Shown here piece after piece: positions 50,720 through 61,161 of a DNA stretch of 64,000 nt (positions within the stretch are counted from its first letter, which is position 1; each line of letters begins with the position of its first letter). Below the pieces are notes generated by a model. That model ran no database searches and had not been told where the DNA came from. It worked only from the letters and a program-made list of their open reading frames with translations. The DNA comes from Anodontia alba (lineage: Eukaryota > Mollusca > Bivalvia > Lucinida > Lucinidae). The translations under genes were made by a program, and so were the position numbers. The stretch is taken from contig OZ024828.1 in the NCBI GenBank assembly GCA_964016985.1, positions 11,126,610-11,190,609 on the forward strand. Direction: 5' to 3'.

Positions 50720-51470
50720 AGGTGAGGAACAAATAAGGCAACACAAACGCCTCATATGAAAACACACAGACGCACAAACAAAGAAAAACTGCAACAGAAG
50801 AACAGCCTTGGAATGGTCAGTAGTGGAGGGGTTAAACCAGTTTTACCCGCGCCACCCTAAATTTTGATACAGCTCCAAATTACAAATATGTGTTCAGTCC
50901 GCATAGGGGTCCTATACCTCCTATTGGAACTTCATAGTGAACACCCACATATAATCGAAAACACTGTGATGAAACAAAGCAATGACGATCTGAAGCCAGA
51001 ACACAAGAAAACCACTAACAGGCCATGATGAGCCCGACTACAGACATTGATAGTCAGACACCAACCATCTGGAACAGATTGAGGAGGAAACCATTATTTA
51101 GTCTGAGGCCCGACCAACTGTAGTTCAATTAATAAGGGAAGCTAAGTTATAACCATGATTGGGTTAACAACCATGCATGAGATTTGCCGTAGAGTATCCA
51201 TGTTGTAACCAATCTTTTTGCACGGAAAAATCACTTTTCTCAATTATCTTTCTGAATTTATAGACTAAGTGGCCATAAAGTTCAGATACGGACAGACCTT
51301 CTTGCAGAAGTGTTTTCAAACCAACGTTATATTTGGATATGAATTCAGAATGACGGAGATAAAATTTAGAAAATGTTTAACATAGATTATGATAACGTAA
51401 CGTTCCCTTGCTTGAGAACTTTAGCAGTTAAAATTCTGTTTCCATTATCAAAATCATTAATTTGACTAGA
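50640..51470 (-). pseudogene. Penelope-like RT C-terminal fragment and tail
   Basis: On the minus strand IGYNMDTLRQISCMVVNPIM (near 51170) matches IGYSLDIMRQTACLVVNPII at 8.65 kb. Further upstream, NGNRILTAKVLKQGN (near 51400) matches RNKALTAKLLKQGY. The tail carries CTTGGAATGGTCAGTAG and a poly(A) of about 32 at 50686-50717. Part of the RT between these blocks is frameshifted. Confidence 0.78.
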
Positions 51471-51502
51471 TGTTATAAACCTATAAAGATTGTCCTTGGA
51501 AT

Positions 51503-51679
51503 ATGAGCTTAACTATACCTAATTTAGTGCCACAGAGGCCATTCTGCTATTTAAACTACGTCTGTGTGGCTAAACCGCAAAAGTTTAGAAACAAAACGTA
51601 TGATGCGCATGTCTTGGCAAGCAGCAAAACATACAGGAAGCAAAATGAACCTAAAAAGTGGACCCCGAACCCGCTATGA
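51503..51679 (+). other. duplicated 140-bp block with conserved reading frame, copy 1
   Basis: ATG then 58 codons: LVPQRPFCYLN, AKPQKF and TYDAHVLASSKTYRKQ. The block recurs at 51898-52041 with the same frame open. About half of the dozen differences are synonymous in this frame and most of the rest conservative (Tyr/Phe, Val/Ile, Val/Leu). The adjacent minus strand is a Penelope-like RT, so this may be antisense retroelement sequence. No family recognised. Confidence 0.35.
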
Positions 51680-51839
51680 TACATGTCATTTTGACAAATC
51701 AGTCTTAGTTTTAGCAAATGTTTTGAATTTGTACTATAACAAAGATTGAGGTATAAAAATAGTTGTTTAATTCAGTACCTAAGTACTGACGTTAACACCG
51801 CAGTATCAACCTCAGCACTGAGGAACTGATACTGAGCTG

Positions 51840-52038
51840 ATGATATCCTCGGAGACGAACGAATCATCCACCAGCAGAGATACCGACCAAGTGGTTTGCA
51901 ATATGAGCTTAACTATACCTAATTTAGTGCCACAAAGGCCTTTCTGCTATTTAAACTTCATCAGTTTGGCTAAACCCCAAAAGTTTGGAAATGAAACGTA
52001 TGATGCGCATGTCTTGGCAAGCAGCAAGACATACAGAA

Positions 52039-52041
<3 letters not shown>
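51840..52041 (+). other. duplicated 140-bp block with conserved reading frame, copy 2
   Basis: A frame from ATG at 51840 enters the shared block at 51898 (MSLTIPNLVPQRPFCYLN) and continues to SSKTYRKQ, where a ~38-A tract (52043-52081) begins. The upstream 20 residues are not shared with copy 1. Confidence 0.35.

Positions 52042-52042
<1 letters not shown>

Positions 52043-52081
<39 letters not shown>
52043..52081. repeat. poly(A) tract
   Basis: About 38 consecutive A directly after the duplicated block, followed by REP-I. Confidence 0.95.
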
Positions 52082-52083
<2 letters not shown>

Positions 52084-52084
52084 A

Positions 52085-52255
52085 ACAAAGAACATGCAAA
52101 AGAAAATCGGAGTCTCGGGCTACATTGAGACTTATCATATAATAGTATAATAGTAACGTAGTCTGCATAACTACATATGCTTCTACCCGTCGCCACCTAG
52201 CGGAACTCGAATTTCCTTGACACCAGATTGGGCTCAATGATACCAAGGAACAAAA
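52085..52255. repeat. REP-I copy
   Basis: AACAAAGAACATGC, ATCGGAGTCTCGGGCTACAT, TGAGACTT and TGGGCTCAATGATACCAAGG, colinear with 2390-2565. Confidence 0.6.
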
Positions 52256-52539
52256 AAACTGCAATATTTAATTTTCGTCCGCTGATTTTGCATAGAGTGT
52301 GCCAGGGTATATTTATATATAGGATGGAACATGGAACACATAATGATACAGATCTTATCCAGTTTTGCAGTTGCCTTGATATTAACTTACTGAATATTTA
52401 CAGTGATATTTAAGACAAAAACATTTTGAGTCGCGTCTCGAGAAAATATGCTCTTGGGTTTTTCCGTCGAGCCGGTCTTTCGGGGAACATGCCCACCACA
52501 TGAGCACGGTCACATGTCTAGTTCTTTGGCCGAAGTCTT
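52256..52539. other. unclassified sequence
   Basis: Nothing recognised. Confidence 0.35.
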
Positions 52540-52640
52540 TCGTTGACCTATCGCTTCGGTGAGCGAACAGCATAGGTTCTGGCGAGACTGCGCATCCGCG
52601 CAGGCTCGCCTGAACCTTTGCTGTTCGCGTATGCTATAAT
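52540..52640. repeat. PAL-C palindrome with compensated arms
   Basis: GCGAACAGCATAGGTTCTGG and CCTGAACCTTTGCTGTTCGC around CGAGACTGCGCATCCGCGCA. Where other copies have GACTCAGATCAG this one has GGTTCTGGCGAG, and the opposite arm has changed to match. Confidence 0.75.
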
Positions 52641-52821
52641 CGTTCTTTACCCATGGCAGGACTCATTTGTCTTGACAAAGCCTGCTGCGTACTTCTGTTT
52701 CATCTGCAATCAACCAGATACTATCCTTAAATCAAAGATCAATCTACACGATAGTGTTATCATATGTACTCACACTTCTGATTGCAAAACCGTTGTTGAA
52801 GATGTTTTTGCATCTTTCTGA
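52618..52821 (+). other. hypothetical 67-codon frame
   Basis: The frame starts in the PAL-C right arm and continues with AYFCFICNQPDTILKSK and a second CTHTSDCKTVV pair, ending at TGA. The C-x-x-C and later cysteines are suggestive, but no family is recognised and no splice or promoter context supports it. Probably chance or an exon remnant. Confidence 0.15.
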
Positions 52822-53220
52822 ATAGATTTCCAGATATTATGTAATCCTACATCTTATCGCCCATCTAAACTTATTCAAGAAGAACCGGGGGGGTCAAACA
52901 CGACCCCTAATTTGTCCCTTTGGGAGGCTTGAGTTATGGAAAAAATAGATGACAGGCATGATCAAAATGATTAATATCATTTAATTTACCATTTTTATGT
53001 TTAATACAAATTAATTACTTAATTTTGCTTTCTGCATATTCCATTAGAAGAATTGCAGCATATTTTCTAACTGATGAAAAATCCACAGTTAGCTTAGGGA
53101 GATATGCGATATGTATTAACGTAAACATCATAGGTTAAGATTATCATTTTACAAATATCTGATACAGCGAGATTCATAGTGTCTATTTTATAGTTAATAT
53201 CTGATTAAAAAAGTATAGAG
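52822..53220. other. unclassified sequence
   Basis: Nothing recognised. Confidence 0.35.
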
Positions 53221-54035
53221 GGTCCTAGCCACGATCACAGATCACAGCGTACCAATGACACCAAGAGGAAATGCCATTACGAAAACACGCCTATTCAAAT
53301 ATACTGAAAATTTTACCACCCAAAATTGAAAATTTTCAGATAAAAAATTCTGATATTTTTCATATTTCGACTTAAAACATAGATTGCGGTTACTCGTTAG
53401 AACCGCCTCGCCGAGGAGGTTCCAACAAGTACCCACAATCTATGTTTTGAGAAGAAGTAAGACAAATAATGCATATCCCTGTAAACCCGAGTTTTACTGT
53501 ATAAAAGTGGGATTTACGGGGGTTCGAATTAGATTGGCATGTTTTCGTGAAGACACAAACAATGACTGACAGTATACAAGCCACCGACCAAAGAAAAACA
53601 AAGTAACCAGCTTCTCTGCCCCAACCAGGTGATCACGGTGCTAGACAGGTTCAACTAAACACAACATAAGACAACGAACATCACAAAATAAGAAAAAGCC
53701 CCTCAGCGAGCAGTAACAAGGTCACAAAAAGAACAACCAATACTAGAACCACTGCCTTAGACTGGTCAGTAGTGAAAACTACCGGGGGTGTTAAATCGAT
53801 TTTACTGGCATCAAACCGTCACCCTAGGCTCAAATTATGTTCAAAAATCGAAAATGATTGTTCGACTCGCAATGAAGCTCCACAACTAAACGAATAAACC
53901 ATCACAGAAAAAAAAAAACGTGTAAATCAAATAAAAACAATGCGATGAAACACGGATGAGGGCTCCTTGCAATCATTCCGGACACAGACAGTCACAGCTA
54001 AAGGAAACCATTAGTTGAACCACGGATGGGCCAAA
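53221..54035 (-). mobile_element. Penelope-like tail, split by PAL-A copy 22
   Basis: CAATGACACCAAGAGGAA left of PAL-A, and right of it CACTGCCTTAGACTGGTCAG, CGTCACCCTAGGCTCAAATT and ATGCGATGAAACACGG match the tail family. A diverged subfamily. Confidence 0.65.
53275..53551 (-). mobile_element. PAL-A copy 22, nested
   Basis: Full copy with tip CTCGCCGAG; several arm mismatches (GCGGTTACTCG; CCAACAAGTACC). Right end TTGGCATGTTTTCGTGA. Confidence 0.88.
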
Positions 54036-54487
54036 CAAAAAAGGTAAGAGAAAAGTCCACGGAGCGCCACAATCACAAGCCGCAGCCCTTCAAAGACACC
54101 AAGAGGAAGAGGAAACAGACAAAACCAAGCAAGCGAAAATCGAACAAAACGTACGAAGAACACTAAGATTAGCTCTCTCTTCCCCAAGCGAGGTAATCGC
54201 AATGCTAAAAGGACTGAAAAACTCAAGAACAAAACACAAGGCAATACTTAAAACAAATCGCCTCGTAGAATAAATCACAAAGCAACAAAAAAAAAAAATA
54301 AAAATAAAAAAAAAAAAATAATAAAATAAATAAATAAAAAAAAATAAAATAAAATAAATAAATAAAAAGAGTAAGACTAACACCGGGACCACCGCCTTAG
54401 AACGGTCAGTAGAATAAACCACTGTGGGGTTTAAAGCACTTTTACAGCCGACTTACTTTACCACGGTTCCCGATGCCACTCTTAATC
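54036..54487 (-). mobile_element. Penelope-like 3' tail with expanded AAAT tract
   Basis: GAGAAAAGTCCACGGAGCGC, CGAGGTAATCGCAATGC, then an A/AAAT-rich expansion (54290-54368), then CACCGCCTTAGAACGGTCAG and GGTTCCCGATGCCACTC. Confidence 0.82.
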
Positions 54488-54615
54488 ACAACTAGTAAAA
54501 CAGAAAGCAAAATAGGCAGCTGTTGAAGGTGACTAAAATGCTAGCAACACAACACAACTAGTAAAACAGAAAGCAAAGTGGGCAGCTATTGACGACGGCG
54601 ACCACAATGCTAACA
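54488..54615. repeat. 65-bp tandem duplication
   Basis: ACAACTAGTAAAACAGAAAG followed by GGCAGCT occurs at 54488 and 54554, between two Penelope-like tails. Confidence 0.8.
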
Positions 54616-54639
54616 TCATAACACATATACAAAAGACAA

Positions 54640-55300
54640 AAAGCAATGCAGGAACCACAAAGCTATAAAGAGCTACAAAGTGTAAGAACAATACCAGGAC
54701 CACCGCCTTAGAACGGTCAGTAGAATAAACTACCGGGGTGGGGAGGAGTTAAAGCACTTTTACGACCGACCAACTTCACCCTAGGTCCCGATGCTACTCT
54801 TAATACAGAAATACATACATAAAAATTCTGTTCGCATAAAGCTTCAAACTCAGTCAATGCATCAAAGCGAAAACATAAAAATCAAAATAATCACTGTGAT
54901 AAAAAAAGACGAGTATTCATCGCTAATTTTACTGTGTGCCAGAGTAAATGAAAACCCATAGTTGAACACGGCCAAGCTAAAGACATATCATCAAGCCCCT
55001 ACCCACTGGTTAAAGTTTTACGAAGAGGCCGTCATTGAGTCTGAGGCCCGAACCGTCGTGCAATTAAAGAATGAGGCTTAGCCATCAACAATGATTGGGT
55101 TGATAACTAGGCATGCAGTCTGCCGCATGATATCCAGCTATAGCCAATTCTTATATAACGGTTAATTAGTTTTCTGAATTGCTCCGAAAAGTTAGATTTT
55201 CCCACCATTTTTCTAAATCTATACACTAAGTCACCGTAAAACTCTGGTTCCGATATACCTTGTTGCAGAAGTGAAGACATAACATCAAGCATCAACCATC
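54640..55300 (-). pseudogene. Penelope-like RT C-terminus and tail
   Basis: The minus frame 55295-55107 reads LLQQGISEPEFYGDLVYRFR and NFSEQFRKLINRYIRIGYS, nearly identical in order to the 8.5 kb copy. A frameshift follows and the RT end then continues as ACLVINPIIVDG to about 54990. The tail extends to 54690 with CTAGGTCCCGATGCTACTC and CCGCCTTAGAACGGTCAG. Confidence 0.88.
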
Positions 55301-55329
55301 TAATGAAAGGTACCGTCGGAGAGTCTGAG

Positions 55330-55606
55330 CATCACGACAACACGCCTATATAATTTGGACCCCCTTAAACCCACTTTTATATAGTAAAACTGGGGTTTAC
55401 AGGGTATACATAATGTTTTCTTATTTCTGCTCAAACACATAGATTGTGGGTACTCGTTAGAACCGCCTCGTCGAGGCGGTTCTAACGAGTACCCACAATT
55501 TATGTTTTGAGCAGAAATGTGAAAAATATCAGAGTTCTTCATCTGAAAATTTTCATTTTTGGTGGTAAAATTTTCAGTATATTTGAATAGGTGTGTTTTC
55601 GTAATG
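55330..55606 (+). mobile_element. PAL-A copy 23, nested in Penelope-like RT
   Basis: Full copy with perfect palindrome (CTCGTCGAG tip). RT fragments of the same orientation lie on both sides. Confidence 0.92.
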
Positions 55607-55611
55607 AGATC

Positions 55612-55725
55612 CGACTCACCTCAGTGCAATTAAAGAAAGAAACAAAACTCAACCATGATTTGAATAAAAACTGCAGTCTGTCGCATAATATCCAAGTTAT
55701 ACCCTATCCTTTCCATGTGCAAGAT
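55612..55725 (-). pseudogene. Penelope-like RT fragment
   Basis: Minus strand RIGYNLDIMRQTAVF near 55680-55710, then decay. It repeats a part of the RT already present at 55130, so it belongs to another copy. Confidence 0.75.
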
Positions 55726-56160
55726 CTGAAACTTCGCTGAGCGCACGTGTCCGACATTGTGGCTCATGTGTCGTTCTTGTCGTACTTCACTTAAATGTAG
55801 TTTACAAATTCTGTCCTTTGGGATAACCAAGCCCATATGGTTTATTTGATAATAAATCAGCACTAACGGTATGTCAAGAAGGCGTGAGTATTATTGCAAG
55901 TTATATAACGGTTTGTGTGTTCAGGAACATACCAAATAAAATCGAGTCAGATATATTCATTTATTTGATCTATTTCTTGCTTCCAAAATATTCTTTTCAG
56001 AGAATCTAGTTACAGTCACTACAGATGATGTCCAGAGGGTAGGGTAGATATACTTTCAGGAGACAATTATGTCAAAAAATATTGTCTCTCTCTAACAGAA
56101 GTTATAAAAAGTTGTCTCCCGTGTAAACAAAAATCTATCATGTGTGTTCCGTCCCTTTAG
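55726..56160. other. unclassified sequence
   Basis: Nothing recognised. Confidence 0.35.
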
Positions 56161-56162
56161 TT

Positions 56163-56275
56163 GCTGTGTGGCGGCCGTTAAACGTCTCCTATACCTCACG
56201 TTAGTATTGTGTTTATGTCCTGGTCCTTGTGATTACTAAGAGTTTTTGTTTGAAAATAGAATTTCGGGCTAGAAG
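56163..56275. repeat. REP-S copy
   Basis: GTGTGGCGGCCGTTAAACGT and CCTGGTCCTTGTGATTACT. Confidence 0.6.
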
Positions 56276-56434
56276 ACTTGAGTGGTGTAAGCAGCTTTTT
56301 TTATTGTTTACGAGTGAACGTAATAAAAATAATAAAGCCATTCAGGAAGTTTGATGATCAACTCCGATTCCAAGAGGAAGATCGAACGAATATGAAGTTC
56401 ACAGCCAAAATATATAAGAGACAGCGCACGACAA

Positions 56435-56650
56435 AATCTACAATAAGATTTGTGCAACCAGCGCAGACTCAGATCAGCATGCGCTTCCGTGCCGTCTGAT
56501 TAGAGTTTGCTGATCGCATGTGCCTTTTACCACCTCCAGGTTATCTTAAGAGGGATGAACGAGAGCGCTTGCCATACTAGTGGGATATACAGGCTGACCT
56601 GAGTCTTTGCTAGTCACATAGGTCTTGTTGTAGCTTTTGTCGTGCACTGC
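56435..56650. repeat. degraded PAL-C element, C2-like
   Basis: CAGCGCAGACTCAGATCAGC, CGTCTGATTAGAGTTTGCTG and a second hairpin near 56580-56615. Confidence 0.5.
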
Positions 56651-56660
56651 TTATAATAAT

Positions 56661-56665
<5 letters not shown>

Positions 56666-56694
<29 letters not shown>

Positions 56695-56968
56695 TAAGTC
56701 CAGAGAGTGCTACAATCACAAACCGCAGCCCTTCCCAGACACCAAGAGGTAAAGGAAACCGACAAATCCAAACAAGCACAAAATCGAACAAACGTACCAA
56801 GGGAGGAAATCGCAATGCTAAAAGGACTGAAAAATACAAGAACAAAATGACACAAGGTAAGACATAAAACAAATCGCCTCGTAAAACAAACCACAAAGCA
56901 ACAAAGAGTAAGACTAACACCGGGACCACCGCCTTAGAACGGTCAGTAGAGTAAACCGCCGAGGCTGG

Positions 56969-57000
<32 letters not shown>

Positions 57001-57262
57001 TAGAGAGAGGGGGATAGAAGTGGGTGGGGTTAAAACACTTTTACAGCTAGCCAACTTCAACCTGGGTCCCGATGCTACTCTCAATACAGAAATACATAAA
57101 AAAATCGGTTCGCATAAAGGTTCCCAACTCAGTCAATGCATCAAAGCGAAAACATAAAAATCAAATTAGTCACTATAATAAACAAAGACAAGTACACATG
57201 GCTAATTCTACTGTATGCCAGAGTAAATAAAAACCAATAGATGAACCACGGAAATAAATGAC
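56666..57262 (-). mobile_element. Penelope-like 3' tail with poly(A) and (GA)n
   Basis: About 27 A (56666-56692), GTCCAGAGAGTGCTACAATC, CACCGCCTTAGAACGGTCAG, a (GA)n tract at 56967-57010, then CCTGGGTCCCGATGCTACTC and GTCAATGCATCAAAGCGAAA. An 80-bp deletion near 56795 relative to the 49.1 kb copy. Confidence 0.85.
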
Positions 57263-57291
57263 TAGCCAAGCGCCCAGCTCCCTCTTCCTGA

Positions 57292-57550
57292 CATTACGAA
57301 AACATGCCTATTCAAATATATAGAGAATTTCACCTCCAAAAAACAGAAAATTTTCAGATAAAAAACTCTGATATTTTTCATATTTCTGCTCAAAACATTG
57401 ATTTTACTCGAGGCGGTTCTAACAAGTATCCACAATCTATGTTTTTGAGCAGAAGTAAGAAAAATAATGTTTACCCATGTAAACCCCAGTTTTAGTATAC
57501 AAAAGCGGGGTTTAAAGGGGTCAAAATTATATAAGCATGTTTTCGTGATG
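57292..57550 (-). mobile_element. PAL-A copy 24, left palindrome arm shortened
   Basis: AACATTGATTTTACTCG joined to AGGCGGTTCTAACAAGTATC; both ends intact (CATTACGAAAACATGCCTAT; ATAAGCATGTTTTCGTGATG). Confidence 0.9.
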
Positions 57551-57555
57551 AAGTG

Positions 57556-57745
57556 AGGTGATCTTAAAGCTAGATAAGACAAACCAAACACAAGAACAAG
57601 CGCCAAACATGATGAAAAACAAACTCCGCAACCAGAGGCTACAAAGTAACACAAGGAGTAAACAATGCCAGAACCATTGTCTTAGAACGGCCAGCGATTA
57701 CAAAAACACCATTGGGTTTAAACCAGTTATGCAGGATCCGCGCCT
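57556..57745 (-). mobile_element. Penelope-like tail fragment
   Basis: ACCATTGTCTTAGAACGGCC and GGGTTTAAACCAGTTATGC correspond to the tail subfamily at 50.8 and 53.7 kb. Confidence 0.6.
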
Positions 57746-57883
57746 GCTACATGTAATTTTATTTATTCGGTATATTTGTTTCGAACATCTATTCAAAAAA
57801 CTCTTTTTATGGTTCAGAATTGTACAATGCACTCGTACAAACAACACTTCATAGCCACAAGATAAGGAGACCAGGAGCCTACT

Positions 57884-58402
57884 GTGCTTTCGGCATCATT
57901 CGGAAAGACGGTTTTCACTTGACATTTTATTCTAAATGAAAGTGTTTTGTTCTGATTAACCATGTCTTATCAGGAACCATTTGTCTTTTCTGGTTTTGCG
58001 CTTTGTTTTCAAATATTTATTGTAAAACTAATTTTATGGCCAAACATGGGTCTGACTTATGCAATTTCTATAGTAAATGGGATCTTTTTTTTTTTTTTTT
58101 CATGAAAAAAATTATTTAACATTATTTTTTTTTTTTCTTTTCGTCACTGATTTTGAATTATTGATGTTCCGTAACAACCTGCATTCAAACTACCTACCCT
58201 ATCGATTGATGCAGAATTCGCAGTCAGGTTTACTATAGGAAAAATTGATTATTTTTCGATTTATTTTTAAGCCATTGACTAGAATAAAACTTTTTGTGCA
58301 TATGCAAATGGTTTTGCATTAAATCATGACAAAATTTGTTAATTTACTTCTGGTTAAAGCGCCAAGCAAAACAACGATTCTCCGAAAGATGTCGAAAGAA
58401 AA
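57884..58402. mobile_element. TE-J copy 5, intact
   Basis: 519 bp with both ends: CTTTCGGCATCATTCGGAAA at left; CTCCGAAAGATGTCGAAAG at right. Sub-terminal CACTTGACATTTTATTC pairs with GCGCCAAGCAAAACAACG. No open frame of note. Best reference copy of TE-J. Confidence 0.82.
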
Positions 58403-59913
58403 TTAATTACTTTTACACAGGCTTCCATTATGACACTTGGCTCAGTTCTGACCCTCACAATATCCCTTAATTTCCAAGTTTAGTCTCAAAGTAAAGGTTA
58501 GCCTTAGACTGACAAAATACATCACATACAAGAAGGGATTTGTCAGCCTATTTTGGCACCTTTCTGCCCTTAAACACATGAACCCTCTTCTAGAAAAGAA
58601 GTTTACTGGGATTCTTCAACCATACCACACTAAAACTATCATTAACAAAAATTAAATTTGGTCTGTGAGTCAATAAAATATCTGTGTGTGATAATGATAT
58701 AATTTCAAAAAGTCCCATCGATTATTGTTCAATCTGAGCTTTTTTATGAAATAGAGTTCTTCGCTTCCGCATACTTTGTACTAGTTCCAGGCCTCACCGT
58801 CCTAATTGCTATCCTGCTCCTTAATAGTATGAGTTAGCGGCTGGGAATACTACGCCCCGACATTTTATAGCAAGCATATGCATCGTCAGTGTTTGCAATA
58901 TTTTATTTGACTTCAGTGGGTATAGCTGCCACAATGTTAAAACCGTAGCTTTTGCTGTGATTTAAAGTCCATTTAATAAATAGAGTTAATTCGCTGTTAA
59001 CAACCTACGCTGATTGTTTATGGATTTGCAGCTCTGAGCACGGCGTTCGTATAATCCTTTAGCGTTGCATCTTCATACAGTTGACATATTATGCATTCAT
59101 TACAATGCGCTGCACGAGCAAGCTGACCGTTTTGTGCCTGGGTCACAAAATCAATTCATCTTTTATATTTTAAACTTGTCATGCTTCACACTCGATTACA
59201 CATTTAATACTCAGAAAAGAAATAACACTTCAACAAATCCAACTCAACTGCAAATGTGTCTTAAGAAACTTTTCCGCTAATGCGAAACGGATATTAGATT
59301 TAAAGCCACGTGACTGTCACGTGGTACGTGCGTTCATTTATTGGCTTGGTTTTATTATAAGAGGTTAATAAAGATACTGGAAATTGAGATAAAAACGAGG
59401 AATGAAAGATGTTGATTAACATAGGCAATTATACAAACATCGTAGCATGCGAAATACAACTTATGACAAGCGAAAATCGAAGAACCTGTTAAGTCTACGC
59501 GTCATTGCAGTCCGATTAAAACCATCATATTTCGACACTAAAATCGGCATTATCCAGTTGTCGTATAAGTGAACAGAGAATGTTTCAATCAGACTGCGCG
59601 AATGCATAGGCCGATGGGCACAGTCATTATTAACATACACATTAAGGTCCCTTTTATCATGGCATTGTTTCCATTCCGTTCTTGAGATTCAAGAAACATG
59701 CATATTGTGCTTTGTTGTACTCTTGTCGTTGACACTGAAAAACGACCATCTTATAGCATTAAAGACTGGAATGAAAATATAACTTGAAATTGTCAATATG
59801 CGAAGAGTAATCTTATTCAAAACCTTGATTTATTGAAATAGGACACACACGTTTGTAAATGCCAGCTCCTTCAGTAAATACATGTGTGTGAAAAATGAAT
59901 TTCCGAATATTGT
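58403..59913. other. unclassified, repeat-poor sequence
   Basis: About 1.5 kb without recognised repeats; only a weak PAL-C remnant near 59590-59620 (CAGACTGCGCGAATGC). CACGTGACTGTCACGTGG at 59308-59326 is a small palindrome. Frames are short. Confidence 0.5.
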
Positions 59914-59990
59914 GGATAGCAGCGACAAGTGTGGGGAGTCCCACACGGTCTGGTAAAACTGACTTGGGAACTATAATGCAGACATATTGT
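59914..59990 (+). repeat. 77-bp direct repeat, left copy
   Basis: GGATAGCAGCGACAAGTG...CAGACATATTGT, ending exactly at the first base of PAL-A copy 25. Three mismatches to 60271-60347. Confidence 0.95.
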
Positions 59991-60270
59991 CATTACGAAA
60001 ACAAACCTATTCAAATATACTGAAAATTTTACCACCAAAAAAATGAAAATTTTCAGATAAAAATTATGATATTTTTCTTATTTCTGCTCAAAAACACAGA
60101 TTGTGGGTACTCGTTAGAACCGCCTCGGCGAGGCGGTTCTAACGAGTACCCACAATCTATGTTTTTGGACAGAAATAAGAAAAATAATGTATACCCCTGT
60201 AAACCCCAGTTTTACTATATAAAAGTGGGGTTTAAGGGGGTCAATATTATATAGGCATGTTTTCGTGATG
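59991..60270 (-). mobile_element. PAL-A copy 25, inside a 77-bp duplication
   Basis: Full, well-preserved copy with perfect palindrome arms (CTCGGCGAG tip). Right end ATAGGCATGTTTTCGTGATG. Confidence 0.95.
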
Positions 60271-60347
60271 GGATAGCAGCGACAAGTGCGGGGAGTCCCA
60301 CACGGTCTGGTAAAACTGACTTGGGAACTATAATGCAAACACATTGT
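60271..60347 (+). repeat. 77-bp direct repeat, right copy
   Basis: Begins at the base after PAL-A copy 25 and ends CAAACACATTGT; then unique sequence. Confidence 0.95.
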
Positions 60348-60757
60348 AAACCCGATTTATTTTTTACCGTTTTCAAGTGATTGTGGCACTCCCTGGACTT
60401 TTCTCTTATCTTTTTGTGAAATTTCGCTATTTGTTTTAAATTAAATATACGTTTTTAAAGAAACTAATTTGGATAAAAGTTGTAGAGGACGACAGGCGCT
60501 GACGTCACAAAACGTTCCAAGGTTGAAATAAGTCATTCTAGAGTTTACTGTTATAGGATTTTTCGTAGTTCCGTAGAAATTTAAAGTCAAAGAGCCACGC
60601 CCCTCTGAACCTCATTGACTGTCGGAACCCAAAATAAAATTAAATTTTATGATTAAATGATGAAATATATATGTTTATTACTATTTTCTTAAAAAAGGCT
60701 TTCTCATTCTTGAACTTCAATAGAATTTTCTAAGTGGCATGATTCTAAAATGATGTT

Positions 60758-60759
<2 letters not shown>
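60348..60759. other. unclassified, with a 40-bp Penelope-like tail end
   Basis: GTGGCACTCCCTGGACTTTT at 60383-60402 is the tail end of the Penelope-like family; the rest is unrecognised. Confidence 0.5.

Positions 60760-60823
<64 letters not shown>
60760..60823. repeat. (AC)n microsatellite
   Basis: About 32 AC units. Confidence 0.97.
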
Positions 60824-60826
<3 letters not shown>

Positions 60827-60828
60827 TT

Positions 60829-61036
60829 ACCAAGCTAAATGCAAATTAAGCAGACGACAAACTAATGATACGTTTTTGTTTTTTAGATTTGCTAGAAAAT
60901 AGGATATGATACTTCATGATCATGACCATTAGGAGACCATTTGCATAAAATGTCAAATGGGATTTTCTAGGAAACATAAGAAAAAAAAGTATTTACAAAT
61001 GTCGGCTGCTGAAATTTTTACCAAACATGCAAAGGG
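60829..61036. mobile_element. TE-F copy 4
   Basis: GCAGACGACAAACTAATGAT at left, TTCATGATCATGACC tip and GTCGGCTGCTGAAATTTTTA at right. The flanking TTAA is not preserved. Confidence 0.6.
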
Positions 61037-61161
61037 TATGCGATGATTGAGTATCGATGGTCTACATTACCTTAACAGTGCTCGTGGACGTCAATCGGAG
61101 ACTTAGAGAATCTGCAAGATTTTAGATTTTTCGAGAAGCTACAAGTCCACATGAAGAAAAA

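Noticed and set aside
3995..60270. Recurring peptide DCGYSLEPPRRGGSNEYPQ in many frames, which could suggest a conserved short protein family
   Set aside because: It is the translation of the PAL-A palindrome. It appears on either strand, depends on element orientation, and is interrupted by indels within the palindrome.
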